Shown here: one piece after another, positions 1 through 4,854 of the stretch
How the letters are laid out: every line of letters begins with the position of its first letter
Numbering within the stretch: the first letter of the stretch is position 1
NCBI GenBank assembly: GCA_025360665.1
Contig: JANYBU010000065.1
Span: 1 to 6,047 of the forward strand
Source of the DNA: Nitrospira sp.
GTDB lineage: Bacteria > Nitrospirota > Nitrospiria > Nitrospirales > Nitrospiraceae
Reading direction: 5' to 3'
Length of the DNA stretch: 6,047 nucleotides
Program-made: the position numbers and the translations under genes
The notes under the pieces: model-generated
Seen by the model: the letters and a program-made list of their open reading frames with translations, nothing else
Told to the model about the DNA's origin: nothing
Databases searched by the model: none

Positions 1-104
1 GCGTGAACAACAAGATCCGCGTCATGCAGCGGCGCAGCTACGGCCTACGTGACGAGGAGTACCTGCGCCTCAAAGTCCTCACCTGCATGCTCGACCCGAT
101 ATGA
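1..104 (+). CDS. Transposase C-terminus, probable ISL3 family (partial)
   Basis: The 5' end lies outside the window. The frame starting at base 3 reads 33 codons to a TGA at 102-104. Its peptide includes NNKIRVMQRRSYGLRDEEYL and then RLKVLTCML. The stretch in which 'RRxYGxRDxEYxRLK' occurs resembles the extreme C-terminus of DDE transposases of the ISL3 (IS204/IS1001/IS1096/IS1165) group. That assignment is from memory of the family. The catalytic residues are upstream and not visible, so activity cannot be judged. Placement fits an insertion sequence end: a GGGTCTTC-type terminal repeat lies within 40 bp downstream. Other DDE families cannot be fully excluded from so short a piece. Confidence 0.7.
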   Translation, partial: VNNKIRVMQRRSYGLRDEEYLRLKVLTCMLDPI

Positions 105-109
105 AATCA

Positions 110-143
110 GGCCGAAATCACCCACTCGGGAAGGAGAAGACCC
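110..143. repeat. Probable right terminal inverted repeat of the ISL3-like element
   Basis: Read on the minus strand inward from 143, the end begins GGGTCTTCTCCTTCCCGAGT. ISL3-family ends typically begin GG(G/C) followed by a T/C-rich stretch, and the transposase stop lies only a few bases inside. The adjacent AT-only octamer TATTTAAA (144-151) suits the 8-bp target duplication typical of the family. The left end and the second duplication copy are outside the window, so the boundary is inferred. Confidence 0.5.
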
Positions 144-326
144 TATTTAAAGAGCTTTGTGGTCGCCCGGGTGAATCCGATTCGGTTCCGGCCAAAGGAT
201 GCCTCTCTCCTCTCATTTGATGAGGCCTTCGACCGAATGGCGACCGCAACGGCCAAATTCAACCCTGAGAAAATCAAGATGGAAGACGTGGCCCGCTCGG
301 GCGGTGCAGTTGATGAGGCTGAGTAA
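144..326 (+). pseudogene. 5'-truncated gene remnant abutting the IS end
   Basis: An open frame runs without interruption from just after the transposase stop, through the IS terminus, to a TAA at 324-326. Beyond the IS end it encodes about 60 residues, including SFVVARVNPIRFRPKDASLL and then FDEAFDRMATATAKFNPEKI, ending GGAVDEAE. Composition and codon use look protein-like rather than random. No start codon with a Shine-Dalgarno is present; the only in-frame ATG (237-239) has none. The simplest reading is the 3' end of a host gene cut by the insertion, with its 5' part beyond the left edge. I do not recognise the family. Alternatively it could be a short standalone gene from an unusual start. 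Confidence 0.45.
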
Positions 327-392
327 CCACTCAATCACCTAATTCCCCCACCTTGCCCTTTCTCTCGAAGCCCCTTTAGAATACCCGTCCTA

Positions 393-518
393 GCAGGATG
401 CTGAAAAAGTCCGCCAGCTTCGTTCTCGCATCGTTCAGACCCTCAACGTACCCCAGAGGGTACGCCTCGGCACTTCACTCGCTGCGGCCTTGCTGGACGA
501 CATTTTTGAGCATCCTGC
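393..518. repeat. 126-bp palindromic MITE-like intergenic element
   Basis: The two ends are imperfect inverted repeats of about 26 bp. The left begins GCAGGATGCTGAAAAAGTC (393) and the right, read on the minus strand from 518, begins GCAGGATGCTCAAAAATGTC. They share 23 positions, with 3 mismatches and one 1-nt gap. In the centre CGTACCC (447-453) and GGGTACG (458-464) form a perfect 7-bp stem around a CAGA loop. This architecture is that of a non-autonomous miniature element or REP-like palindrome. I recall very similar sequences scattered in Nitrospira genomes, but copy number cannot be shown here. No target-site duplication is evident at the edges. Open frames crossing it are probably spurious. 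Confidence 0.7.
447..464. repeat. Central hairpin of the palindromic element
   Basis: CGTACCC and GGGTACG are perfectly complementary over 7 bp around the tetraloop CAGA. It sits near the middle of the 393-518 element and would form a cruciform or RNA hairpin. No T-tract follows, so a terminator role is not supported. Confidence 0.7.
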
Positions 519-632
519 GCGAGTGTTTTCCCATTGTGCCACACGTGCGGACCATCGAAGGTTTCGCGTGCCAACATAGTTTTTCCGTGGTCTCCTAGCC
601 AGGATCGGCTGGCGACGTTTATTTCCATATAT

Positions 633-637
633 GGAGG
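633..637 (+). promoter_or_regulatory. Shine-Dalgarno fixing the pterin dehydratase start
   Basis: GGAGG lies 7 nt before the ATG at 645. This selects that start over the in-frame ATG at 534, which has no comparable site. Confidence 0.8.
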
Positions 638-644
638 TGGTGCC

Positions 645-995
645 ATGAGCCTTGCTGATAACAAATGTATCCCCTGTCGCGGCGGCGTACCTCCAGTCCC
701 AGCGGATCGTGCGCAGGCTCTGCTGAACGAGCTAGGGCGCGGGTGGTCGCTGAACCAGTCCGGCCATCTTGAACGCTTGTATACGTTCAAGGATTTCGCC
801 CAGGCCTTGGCCTACGTAAACAAGGTTGGTGCCGTGGCAGAAACGGAAGGCCACCATCCCGATCTCTATCTCGCCTGGGGCAAGTGCAAGGTCGAGATCT
901 GGACGCACAAGATCAATGGCCTGACGGAGAGCGACTTTTACATGGCCGCCAAAGCCGATCGCGAGTTTGAACCGTTTCGCGCGGCTGCCAGTTAA
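645..995 (+). CDS. phhB: 4a-hydroxytetrahydrobiopterin dehydratase (PCD/DCoH)
   Basis: This 116-residue protein matches the pterin-4a-carbinolamine dehydratase family in length and motifs. These enzymes dehydrate 4a-hydroxytetrahydropterin, formed by aromatic amino acid hydroxylases, to the quinonoid dihydropterin in the cytoplasm; some bacterial members are linked to molybdopterin metabolism instead. The diagnostic segment is EGHHPDLYLAWGKCKVEIWT, with His70-His71-Pro72, followed by His88 and Asp97 (LTESDF). The N-terminal CIPCRGGVPP (Cys8, Cys11) is typical of bacterial members. A GGAGG site 7 nt upstream fixes the start. The radical SAM gene follows 42 nt downstream in the same direction, so co-transcription is likely. 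No phenylalanine hydroxylase gene is visible, so its physiological partner is unknown. The symbol is used by family convention. Confidence 0.93.
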   Translation: MSLADNKCIPCRGGVPPVPADRAQALLNELGRGWSLNQSGHLERLYTFKDFAQALAYVNKVGAVAETEGHHPDLYLAWGKCKVEIWTHKINGLTESDFYMAAKADREFEPFRAAAS

Positions 996-1004
996 CCGCG
1001 AGTC

Positions 1005-1041
1005 GGAGGGTTGTGTCATGAACCCACGAGGCATCAGATGA
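1005..1041 (+). promoter_or_regulatory. Leader mini-ORF and ribosome-binding sites before the radical SAM gene
   Basis: GGAGGG (1005-1010) lies 7 nt before an ATG at 1018 that opens a seven-codon reading frame, MNPRGIR, ending with TGA at 1039-1041. This TGA overlaps the ATG (1038-1040) of the radical SAM gene as ATGA, the classic geometry for translational coupling. A second weaker site, GAGG (1028-1031), sits 6 nt before the 1038 ATG. A TTG at 1011 is in frame with the large gene but is directly adjacent to the first SD. Whether the mini-ORF is translated is not shown by sequence alone. Confidence 0.35.
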
Positions 1042-2897
1042 GCGACAAGGCCCAAGTGGCGCTCGTCAATATGCCATTCAGCTACTCGAAGTATCCCTCG
1101 ATCCAACTAGGCACACTCTCCGCGCTGCTCAAGTCGAAGGGGATCCCCGTCGACTGCCATCATCTGAACGTGCGTTTCGCCCACAAGATCGGCGTGCCTC
1201 TCTATGAAATGATCTGCGAGAAACGTGCGCTGTTTGGCGAATGGATTTTTTCATACCTCTTGTTCCGCGACAATCCGAAGCGCGCTGAGTATCCCCGCCT
1301 ATTCAAGCCGGTATTTGAGCAAGTCACCAAGGAGAGCGGGCATCCGGCCTCGTTCTTCGAAGACATGGCGACGAGGACGGCGCCACAGTTCTTGACCTGG
1401 GCTCTGACCGCAATCGACTGGGTGCAGTACAAGATGGTCGGCTTCACCTCCACGTTCGATCAAAACGTCGCCAGCCTGACAATGGCGAAACTCATCAAGG
1501 ATCTCTATCCCGACGTAACGATCGTCTTCGGTGGAGCGAACTACGACGGCGAGATGGGGGTGGAATACTTCCGGGCCTTTCCCTTCATCGATCATGTGGT
1601 GGTGGGGGAAGGGGAAGAGGTGTTCCCGGAATTGGTTCGATACCTCCTTGAGGGAAAGACGGGGGTCGTGCCCAGCGGCGTGGCCTATCGGGAGGGAGCG
1701 GCGATCGCGTTCACTCCGAACAACTCACTCTTCTCTGACTTCGCGAAGACCGGGCCACCTGATTATGACGATTACTACCATCTCCTGGCGGAGCTGGGCG
1801 AGGCGGCGCAGGGGCTCGATCGGATCCTCCTCTACGAAGGTTCGCGGGGCTGTTGGTGGGGAGAAAAACATCACTGCACGTTTTGTGGATTGAACGCACA
1901 AAGCATGAAGTTTCGGGCCAAATCGTCCGAGCAAGTGGCCCGGGAGATGGCCTATCTCTCCAGCCGATACGACACGGCGAGATTTCGCTTGGTGGACAAC
2001 ATCATCGATATGAAATATGTGGAGAACCTCTTCGGTCGGTTTGCGGCAAACCATTGTGACCTTGATGTGTTCATCGAAACCAAGAGCAACCTGCATAAGA
2101 GCCAGATTCGAACGCTCGCCGCCGGGGGCGTGAAGTGCATGCAACCGGGATTAGAGAGTCTGAGCCTCAATCAGCTGCAAGCAATTGATAAAGGCGTCAC
2201 TCCGATGCAGAATATCATCTGCCTCAAGTGGAGCTCCTACTATCATGTCGCGGTATCTTGGAATATCTTGCTCGGGTTTCCCGGAGAAACAAACGAAGAC
2301 TACCGACGGCAGATCGACCTGCTTCCTTCGTTGTTCCATCTGCAGCCACCGGAGTCGACCGGAAAGTTCTGGATGGAGCGCTTCAGTCCCTACTACACCA
2401 GGCCTCACGAATATGGTGTCCGCATCACCGGTCCGGGGACAGCCTACGAGTATGTCTACGATGCTCGGCAGGTGGACTTGAAGAAGATCGCCTACGATTT
2501 CGAGTATGAGCTGGACAATTGGAACGTAGACCCGCACGTCTACCAAGAATTAGTCGACCAGGTGCAGGAGTGGCAGCGCCGGGTCGGTTCGAGTGATCGG
2601 CCGTTTCTCTACTACTCGAAGGCGATGGACTATGTCACGGTGTACGATGGTCGGAACCCGAAAACACCAATACGGTGGCGCTACAATTGGCCTGCGGCAG
2701 GGATCATCGAGGTCTGTAACGAAGCGGCCAAGAGCGTGGACCAGATCCGCACCCTGTTGGCAAGCCGACCTGACAAGAGCGAGAACCGCGACGCAGAGAT
2801 TGATCAGGCGCTCGGTGTCTTGACGGCTGCACGGATTCTCTACGAAGAGCGCGGCAAGTACTTCACCCTCGCCATTCCCGAAAACCCCTACCTCTAG
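1038..2897 (+). CDS. RiPP-maturation-type radical SAM protein with B12-binding-like N-terminus
   Basis: The protein has 619 residues from the ATG at 1038. Residues about 5-210 resemble a cobalamin-binding-like Rossmann domain (IVFGGANYDG, then VVVGEGEEVFPELVRYL). Residues about 265-450 form the radical SAM core, where SRGCWWGEKHHCTFCGLN supplies a C-x7-C-x2-C iron-sulphur motif (Cys272, Cys280, Cys283) rather than the common C-x3-C-x2-C. LLGFPGE and FSPYYTRPHEYG follow. The C-terminal 60 residues look like a small winged-helix-type tail ending YFTLAIPENPYL. This layout matches the 'RiPP maturation radical SAM protein 1' (TIGR03975-like) family, some members of which are cobalamin-dependent peptide C-methyltransferases. 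No precursor peptide is visible nearby, so the substrate is unknown. Start choice: GAGG 6 nt upstream; a TTG at 1011 would add nine residues. It lies downstream of phhB, probably in one transcript, and converges with the AhpD-like gene 21 nt away. Confidence 0.9.
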   Translation: MSDKAQVALVNMPFSYSKYPSIQLGTLSALLKSKGIPVDCHHLNVRFAHKIGVPLYEMICEKRALFGEWIFSYLLFRDNPKRAEYPRLFKPVFEQVTKESGHPASFFEDMATRTAPQFLTWALTAIDWVQYKMVGFTSTFDQNVASLTMAKLIKDLYPDVTIVFGGANYDGEMGVEYFRAFPFIDHVVVGEGEEVFPELVRYLLEGKTGVVPSGVAYREGAAIAFTPNNSLFSDFAKTGPPDYDDYYHLLAELGEAAQGLDRILLYEGSRGCWWGEKHHCTFCGLNAQSMKFRAKSSEQVAREMAYLSSRYDTARFRLVDNIIDMKYVENLFGRFAANHCDLDVFIETKSNLHKSQIRTLAAGGVKCMQPGLESLSLNQLQAIDKGVTPMQNIICLKWSSYYHVAVSWNILLGFPGETNEDYRRQIDLLPSLFHLQPPESTGKFWMERFSPYYTRPHEYGVRITGPGTAYEYVYDARQVDLKKIAYDFEYELDNWNVDPHVYQELVDQVQEWQRRVGSSDRPFLYYSKAMDYVTVYDGRNPKTPIRWRYNWPAAGIIEVCNEAAKSVDQIRTLLASRPDKSENRDAEIDQALGVLTAARILYEERGKYFTLAIPENPYL

Positions 2898-2918
2898 TTG
2901 AACGAGATACCAGTTTCC

Positions 2919-3251
2919 TCACATCGACAGTTTGTCGGCAACGTTGCGCATCTGGACACCGTGCGCGAGCGAGGCGCCGCCTCGGATGGCGCAGGCGACG
3001 TGGACGGCTTCCGTCATTTCTTCGATGTTCGACCCTTTTTCAAGTGAGGCCTGCGTGTAGGCATCGATGCAGTAGGGGCATTGGACTGCGTGGGCGACGG
3101 CGAGGGCGATGAGGGCCTTCTCTCGTTCCGTCAGAGCCCCTTCAACGAAGACGGCGCTGTAGTAGGCCATGAATTTCTCCCAGAGGTCCTTGTTGCCCTT
3201 GCCCATCTCGGCGAACTTTCCCAGATCGTGCGGATGATAATAGGTCTCCAT
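2919..3251 (-). CDS. AhpD/CMD-like protein, arsenosugar-biosynthesis-associated peroxidase type
   Basis: A complete 110-residue single-domain protein of the carboxymuconolactone decarboxylase/AhpD superfamily. The core reads EKALIALAVAHAVQCPYCID, giving a redox CxxC at Cys58 and Cys61, and is followed by AIRGGASLAHGVQM. The N-terminus METYYHPHDLGKF and end ADKLSM closely resemble, from memory, the 'arsenosugar biosynthesis-associated peroxidase-like' subfamily usually found beside the radical SAM protein ArsS. Relative to classical AhpD (E-x3-C-x2-C-x3-H), the flanking acid is His54 and the distal His is Tyr65, so ordinary AhpD chemistry should not be assumed. GGAG (3258-3261 on the minus strand) lies 6 nt before the ATG. 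No ArsS-like gene is in the window, so the pathway link is inference. It is the last gene of a minus-strand series. Confidence 0.88.
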   Translation of the reverse strand: METYYHPHDLGKFAEMGKGNKDLWEKFMAYYSAVFVEGALTEREKALIALAVAHAVQCPYCIDAYTQASLEKGSNIEEMTEAVHVACAIRGGASLAHGVQMRNVADKLSM

Positions 3252-3264
3252 TGGCTACTCCAAA

Positions 3265-3337
3265 TTGTGAATGTTAAAGTTTGAACGTTGAATGAGCGTG
3301 CACCCGTTCAATCACCATTCACAACTCATCATTCAAC
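3265..3337. repeat. Nested short inverted repeats (TTGAATG-type units)
   Basis: Three perfect pairs lie in one intergenic gap: TTGTGAATG (3265-3273) with CATTCACAA (3316-3324), GTTGAATGA (3287-3295) with TCATTCAAC (3329-3337), and TTGAACG (3281-3287) with CGTTCAA (3305-3311). The two halves read as diverged inverted copies of a TTGAATG-like unit around a GTGCAC centre (3298-3303). The pairs interleave, so they cannot all form together: the first pair is compatible with the third, but not with the second. The role is unknown; a mobile-palindrome relic or an RNA structure between the two minus-strand genes are both possible. Confidence 0.6.
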
Positions 3338-3349
3338 ATTGTTTTGCGA

Positions 3350-3634
3350 TCATGCGTTGCTGGGCGGTTCGGGATCAGCCTGCGTGAGCACCTGCGAAAA
3401 CCGTGTGCCGACGATGCCGGTCACTTTGGCCATGAGCTCGGTCACCTCTTGCCATTCCTGCGGCAGAAGATCCTGTTTCAGTTGGGGATGAATCGCCCAT
3501 TGGGCATCGACCTGTGTTCCCTTTCGGCTCACGAGCACTCGAAGTAGCTCCACATCCCGGGTGCTCGACTCAGCTCCTACCTTCTGGGGTGGGTTCCCGC
3601 TTAATGGTCCCGATGGTGGGGTTGAACGTGCCAT
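3350..3634 (-). CDS. Hypothetical protein, 94 aa
   Basis: I do not recognise a family. The start ATG at 3634 is preferred because AAGGA lies 10 nt upstream and a plausible promoter lies further up; an in-frame ATG at 3685 would add 17 residues but has no ribosome-binding site. The first 25 residues are Pro/Ser/Gly-rich and probably disordered (MARSTPPSGPLSGNPPQ). The middle and C-terminal part looks helical, with DVELLRVLVSRKG, then WAIHPQLKQDLLPQEWQEVT and ELMAKVTGIVGTRFSQVL, and ends ADPEPPSNA. There is no signal peptide, membrane segment or cysteine pair. It lies between the inositol monophosphatase gene (146 nt upstream) and the AhpD-like gene (98 nt downstream), all on the minus strand. 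The spacing suggests a separate promoter. The frame is protein-like but could be restricted to close relatives. Confidence 0.65.
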   Translation of the reverse strand: MARSTPPSGPLSGNPPQKVGAESSTRDVELLRVLVSRKGTQVDAQWAIHPQLKQDLLPQEWQEVTELMAKVTGIVGTRFSQVLTQADPEPPSNA

Positions 3635-3667
3635 GCAGCGAATTTCCTTCCCTCTTGTGACAGGGGA

Positions 3668-3697
3668 ATCATACCTCATCGTCATTCTATCTGTACA
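3668..3697 (-). promoter_or_regulatory. Candidate sigma-70 promoter for the 94-aa gene
   Basis: On the minus strand TGTACA (3697-3692) and TATGAT (3673-3668) are separated by 18 nt. They match the consensus at 4 of 6 and 5 of 6 positions and point at the ATG at 3634, leaving a short leader that contains AAGGA. The prediction rests on consensus matching only. Confidence 0.35.
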
Positions 3698-3780
3698 TCT
3701 GTCAGACGGCCCCTGTGGCTGGTCTGAACTGTTCGGACATCCAATTGGTTTGGTGAGAGCGCAGCGTGACTGCGGCCTTA

Positions 3781-4596
3781 CTAGGGGGTTACGTCTTCTT
3801 GGAGTACGTCGAGCATGGCCTGATGGATGGGCCCGTTACTCGCGACCAGTTCTTGCCCATAAATCGAGTGAGGATTGCCTTTGAAGTCTGTTACCGCACC
3901 GCCAGCTTCGCGGAGGATGACGACTCCCGCTGCCATGTCCCAAGGGTTCAGTGTTACTTCCCAAAATCCATCGAACCGGCCGGCCGCGACATAGCAAAGG
4001 TCCAGGGCCGCCGTTCCGGTTCGGCGCAATCCCTGCACCTTCAATGCGAATCGTGCGAAGTGTTTCAGGTTATTGTTCGAGGTTTCGCGAATGTCGTACG
4101 CAAATCCGGTCACGAGGAGCGCGCGATCGAGATGATCCGTTGTGGATACGGCGATGGGAATTCCATTGAGGTGAGCCCCCTGACCGATCTGCGCGGTGAA
4201 GAGTTCGTCCCGGGTCGGGTCGTAGACCACTCCAATAATCCCATACCCGTCGCATTCTACCCCGATGGACACACAGTAGGCGGGGAACCCATGGACGAAG
4301 TTAGTCGTGCCATCAAGCGGATCGATCACCCATTTGTAGCGGGATGGAGGCTGCTCGGTCAGCCCACGTTCCTCGGCAAGGACAGGATGGGTGGGGAAAG
4401 CGTCATGGATGACGTCAATGATGCGTTGCTCCGCTCGGTGGTCGGCGTCGGTGACGAGGTTGATGATCTGCTTATGTTCAATGCGAAAACCGGTGCGCGT
4501 GCATTCCGCTAGGACGGCTCCGGCCTGACGGGCTGCGTCAGTGGCGACCGACAAGAGTCTATCTATTGGGATATTCTGCAAGATCGGCGAGGACAT
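3781..4596 (-). CDS. suhB: Inositol-1-monophosphatase family protein (SuhB-like)
   Basis: This complete 271-residue protein has the length and motifs of the Mg2+-dependent inositol monophosphatase family, which hydrolyses myo-inositol phosphates and related sugar phosphates in the cytoplasm. Motif 1 is WVIDPLDGTTNFVHGFP, with metal ligands Asp92 and Asp95 plus Thr97. Motif 2 is NPWDMAAG, with Asp220. The upstream acidic pair LAEERG (Glu75-Glu76) supplies the third metal ligand, and NLVTDAD (residues 46-52) is also typical. All expected catalytic residues are present, so it should be active. The ATG at 4596 is the first possible start, because an in-frame TAA lies four codons upstream. No Shine-Dalgarno is present and TATAAT sits only 8 nt upstream, suggesting a leaderless message. 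In E. coli SuhB also acts in rRNA antitermination; whether that applies here is unknown. Other possible substrates include fructose-1,6-bisphosphate, and the symbol is by family resemblance. Confidence 0.93.
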   Translation of the reverse strand: MSSPILQNIPIDRLLSVATDAARQAGAVLAECTRTGFRIEHKQIINLVTDADHRAEQRIIDVIHDAFPTHPVLAEERGLTEQPPSRYKWVIDPLDGTTNFVHGFPAYCVSIGVECDGYGIIGVVYDPTRDELFTAQIGQGAHLNGIPIAVSTTDHLDRALLVTGFAYDIRETSNNNLKHFARFALKVQGLRRTGTAALDLCYVAAGRFDGFWEVTLNPWDMAAGVVILREAGGAVTDFKGNPHSIYGQELVASNGPIHQAMLDVLQEDVTP

Positions 4597-4604
4597 GAGG
4601 TGCC

Positions 4605-4610
4605 ATTATA
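4605..4610 (-). promoter_or_regulatory. Consensus -10 box next to the suhB-like start
   Basis: On the minus strand a perfect TATAAT ends 8 nt before the ATG at 4596. Normal spacing puts transcription start at or within a base or two of that ATG. The -35 region is weak: TGTAGA at 4631-4626 gives 15-nt spacing and 3 of 6 matches. The intervening bases GGCACCTC hold no ribosome-binding site, which supports leaderless initiation. Confidence 0.45.
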
Positions 4611-4650
4611 ACACGGGGCTTCGTTTCTACAGTGATGAGCGAAGAGATCT

Positions 4651-4764
4651 TTGGAAAATGAAGCATTCTCACTTATCGCACAAGATCTGGCCGGTTTGCT
4701 TCTCACTCATATAGACCGGATGGAGAGCATTCTTGACAAACATAGATCCGTATTAAAGCGATAA
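4651..4764 (+). CDS. Possible 37-aa small ORF in the AT-rich intergenic stretch
   Basis: A TTG-initiated frame runs 37 codons to a TAA at 4762-4764. The peptide looks helical and amphipathic: it starts MENEAFSLIAQDLAGLLL and ends ESILDKHRSVLKR. No stop or low-complexity artefact interrupts it. Against it: only a weak AAGAG-like site precedes the TTG, no clear promoter is present, and by my count only about 40% of its third codon positions are G or C, lower than the flanking genes appear. It may be a small gene, a decayed remnant of a helical protein, or chance. I recognise no family. It ends before the promoter of the HARE-HTH gene, leaving 32 nt to the -35 box. Confidence 0.22.
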   Translation: MENEAFSLIAQDLAGLLLTHIDRMESILDKHRSVLKR

Positions 4765-4796
4765 TACTGTGCAAGCTACGATTACAACTTTATCTA

Positions 4797-4825
4797 TTGA
4801 CTTGCTATGCAAGCAATGCTATAAA
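4797..4825 (+). promoter_or_regulatory. Strong sigma-70-like promoter of the HARE-HTH gene
   Basis: TTGACT (4797-4802) and TATAAA (4820-4825) are exactly 17 nt apart, each matching the consensus at 5 of 6 positions. Start of transcription would be near 4832, giving a leader of about 23 nt before the GTG at 4855, with GGGGG (4843-4847) as the likely ribosome-binding site 7 nt upstream. Repeats overlie the promoter, suggesting regulation. Confidence 0.65.
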
Positions 4826-4837
4826 GCAAGCATGCTT
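4804..4837. repeat. Operator-like direct repeats and palindrome on the promoter
   Basis: Two imperfect direct repeats, GCTATGCAAGCAATGC (4804-4819) and GCTATAAAGCAAGCATGC (4818-4835), span the spacer, the -10 box and the expected start. A third GCAAGC lies upstream at 4771-4776. CTTGC/GCAAG (4801-4805 and 4809-4813) forms an inverted pair around TAT, and AAGCATGCTT (4828-4837) is a perfect 10-bp palindrome centred close to the predicted start of transcription. This arrangement is what a repressor site looks like; the binding protein is unknown, and the adjacent winged-helix protein itself is a candidate. Confidence 0.45.
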
Positions 4838-4854
4838 CATCTGGGGGCAAGTCC

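Noticed and set aside
398..598. Plus-strand 66-codon frame beginning MLKKSASFVL
   Set aside because: It lies mostly inside the 126-bp palindromic element, has no ribosome-binding site, and its sequence is explained by the repeat.
534..644. N-terminal extension of the pterin dehydratase from the ATG at 534
   Set aside because: No Shine-Dalgarno at 534, while GGAGG stands 7 nt before the ATG at 645, and family length fits the shorter form.
443..790. Minus-strand 115-codon frame
   Set aside because: It overlaps the palindromic element and the start of the well-supported dehydratase gene and has no recognisable domain.
732..1106. Minus-strand 124-codon frame
   Set aside because: It is antisense to the dehydratase and the radical SAM start; motif evidence supports the plus strand.
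1531..1893. Plus-strand 120-codon Arg/Ser-rich frame inside the radical SAM gene
   Set aside because: It is an out-of-frame shadow; the radical SAM frame carries all recognisable motifs.
3760..3774. CGCAG/CTGCG hairpin just downstream of the suhB-like stop as a terminator
   Set aside because: Only 5 bp of stem and no T-tract on the minus strand; too weak to call.
3766..4512. Plus-strand 248-codon frame
   Set aside because: It is the antisense shadow of the inositol monophosphatase gene, whose catalytic motifs are intact on the minus strand.
4733..4765. TTGACA at 4733-4738 as the -35 box of a second promoter with GATAAT at 4760-4765
   Set aside because: The spacing is 21 nt, too long for a standard sigma-70 promoter; the TTGACT/TATAAA pair at 17 nt is far better placed.
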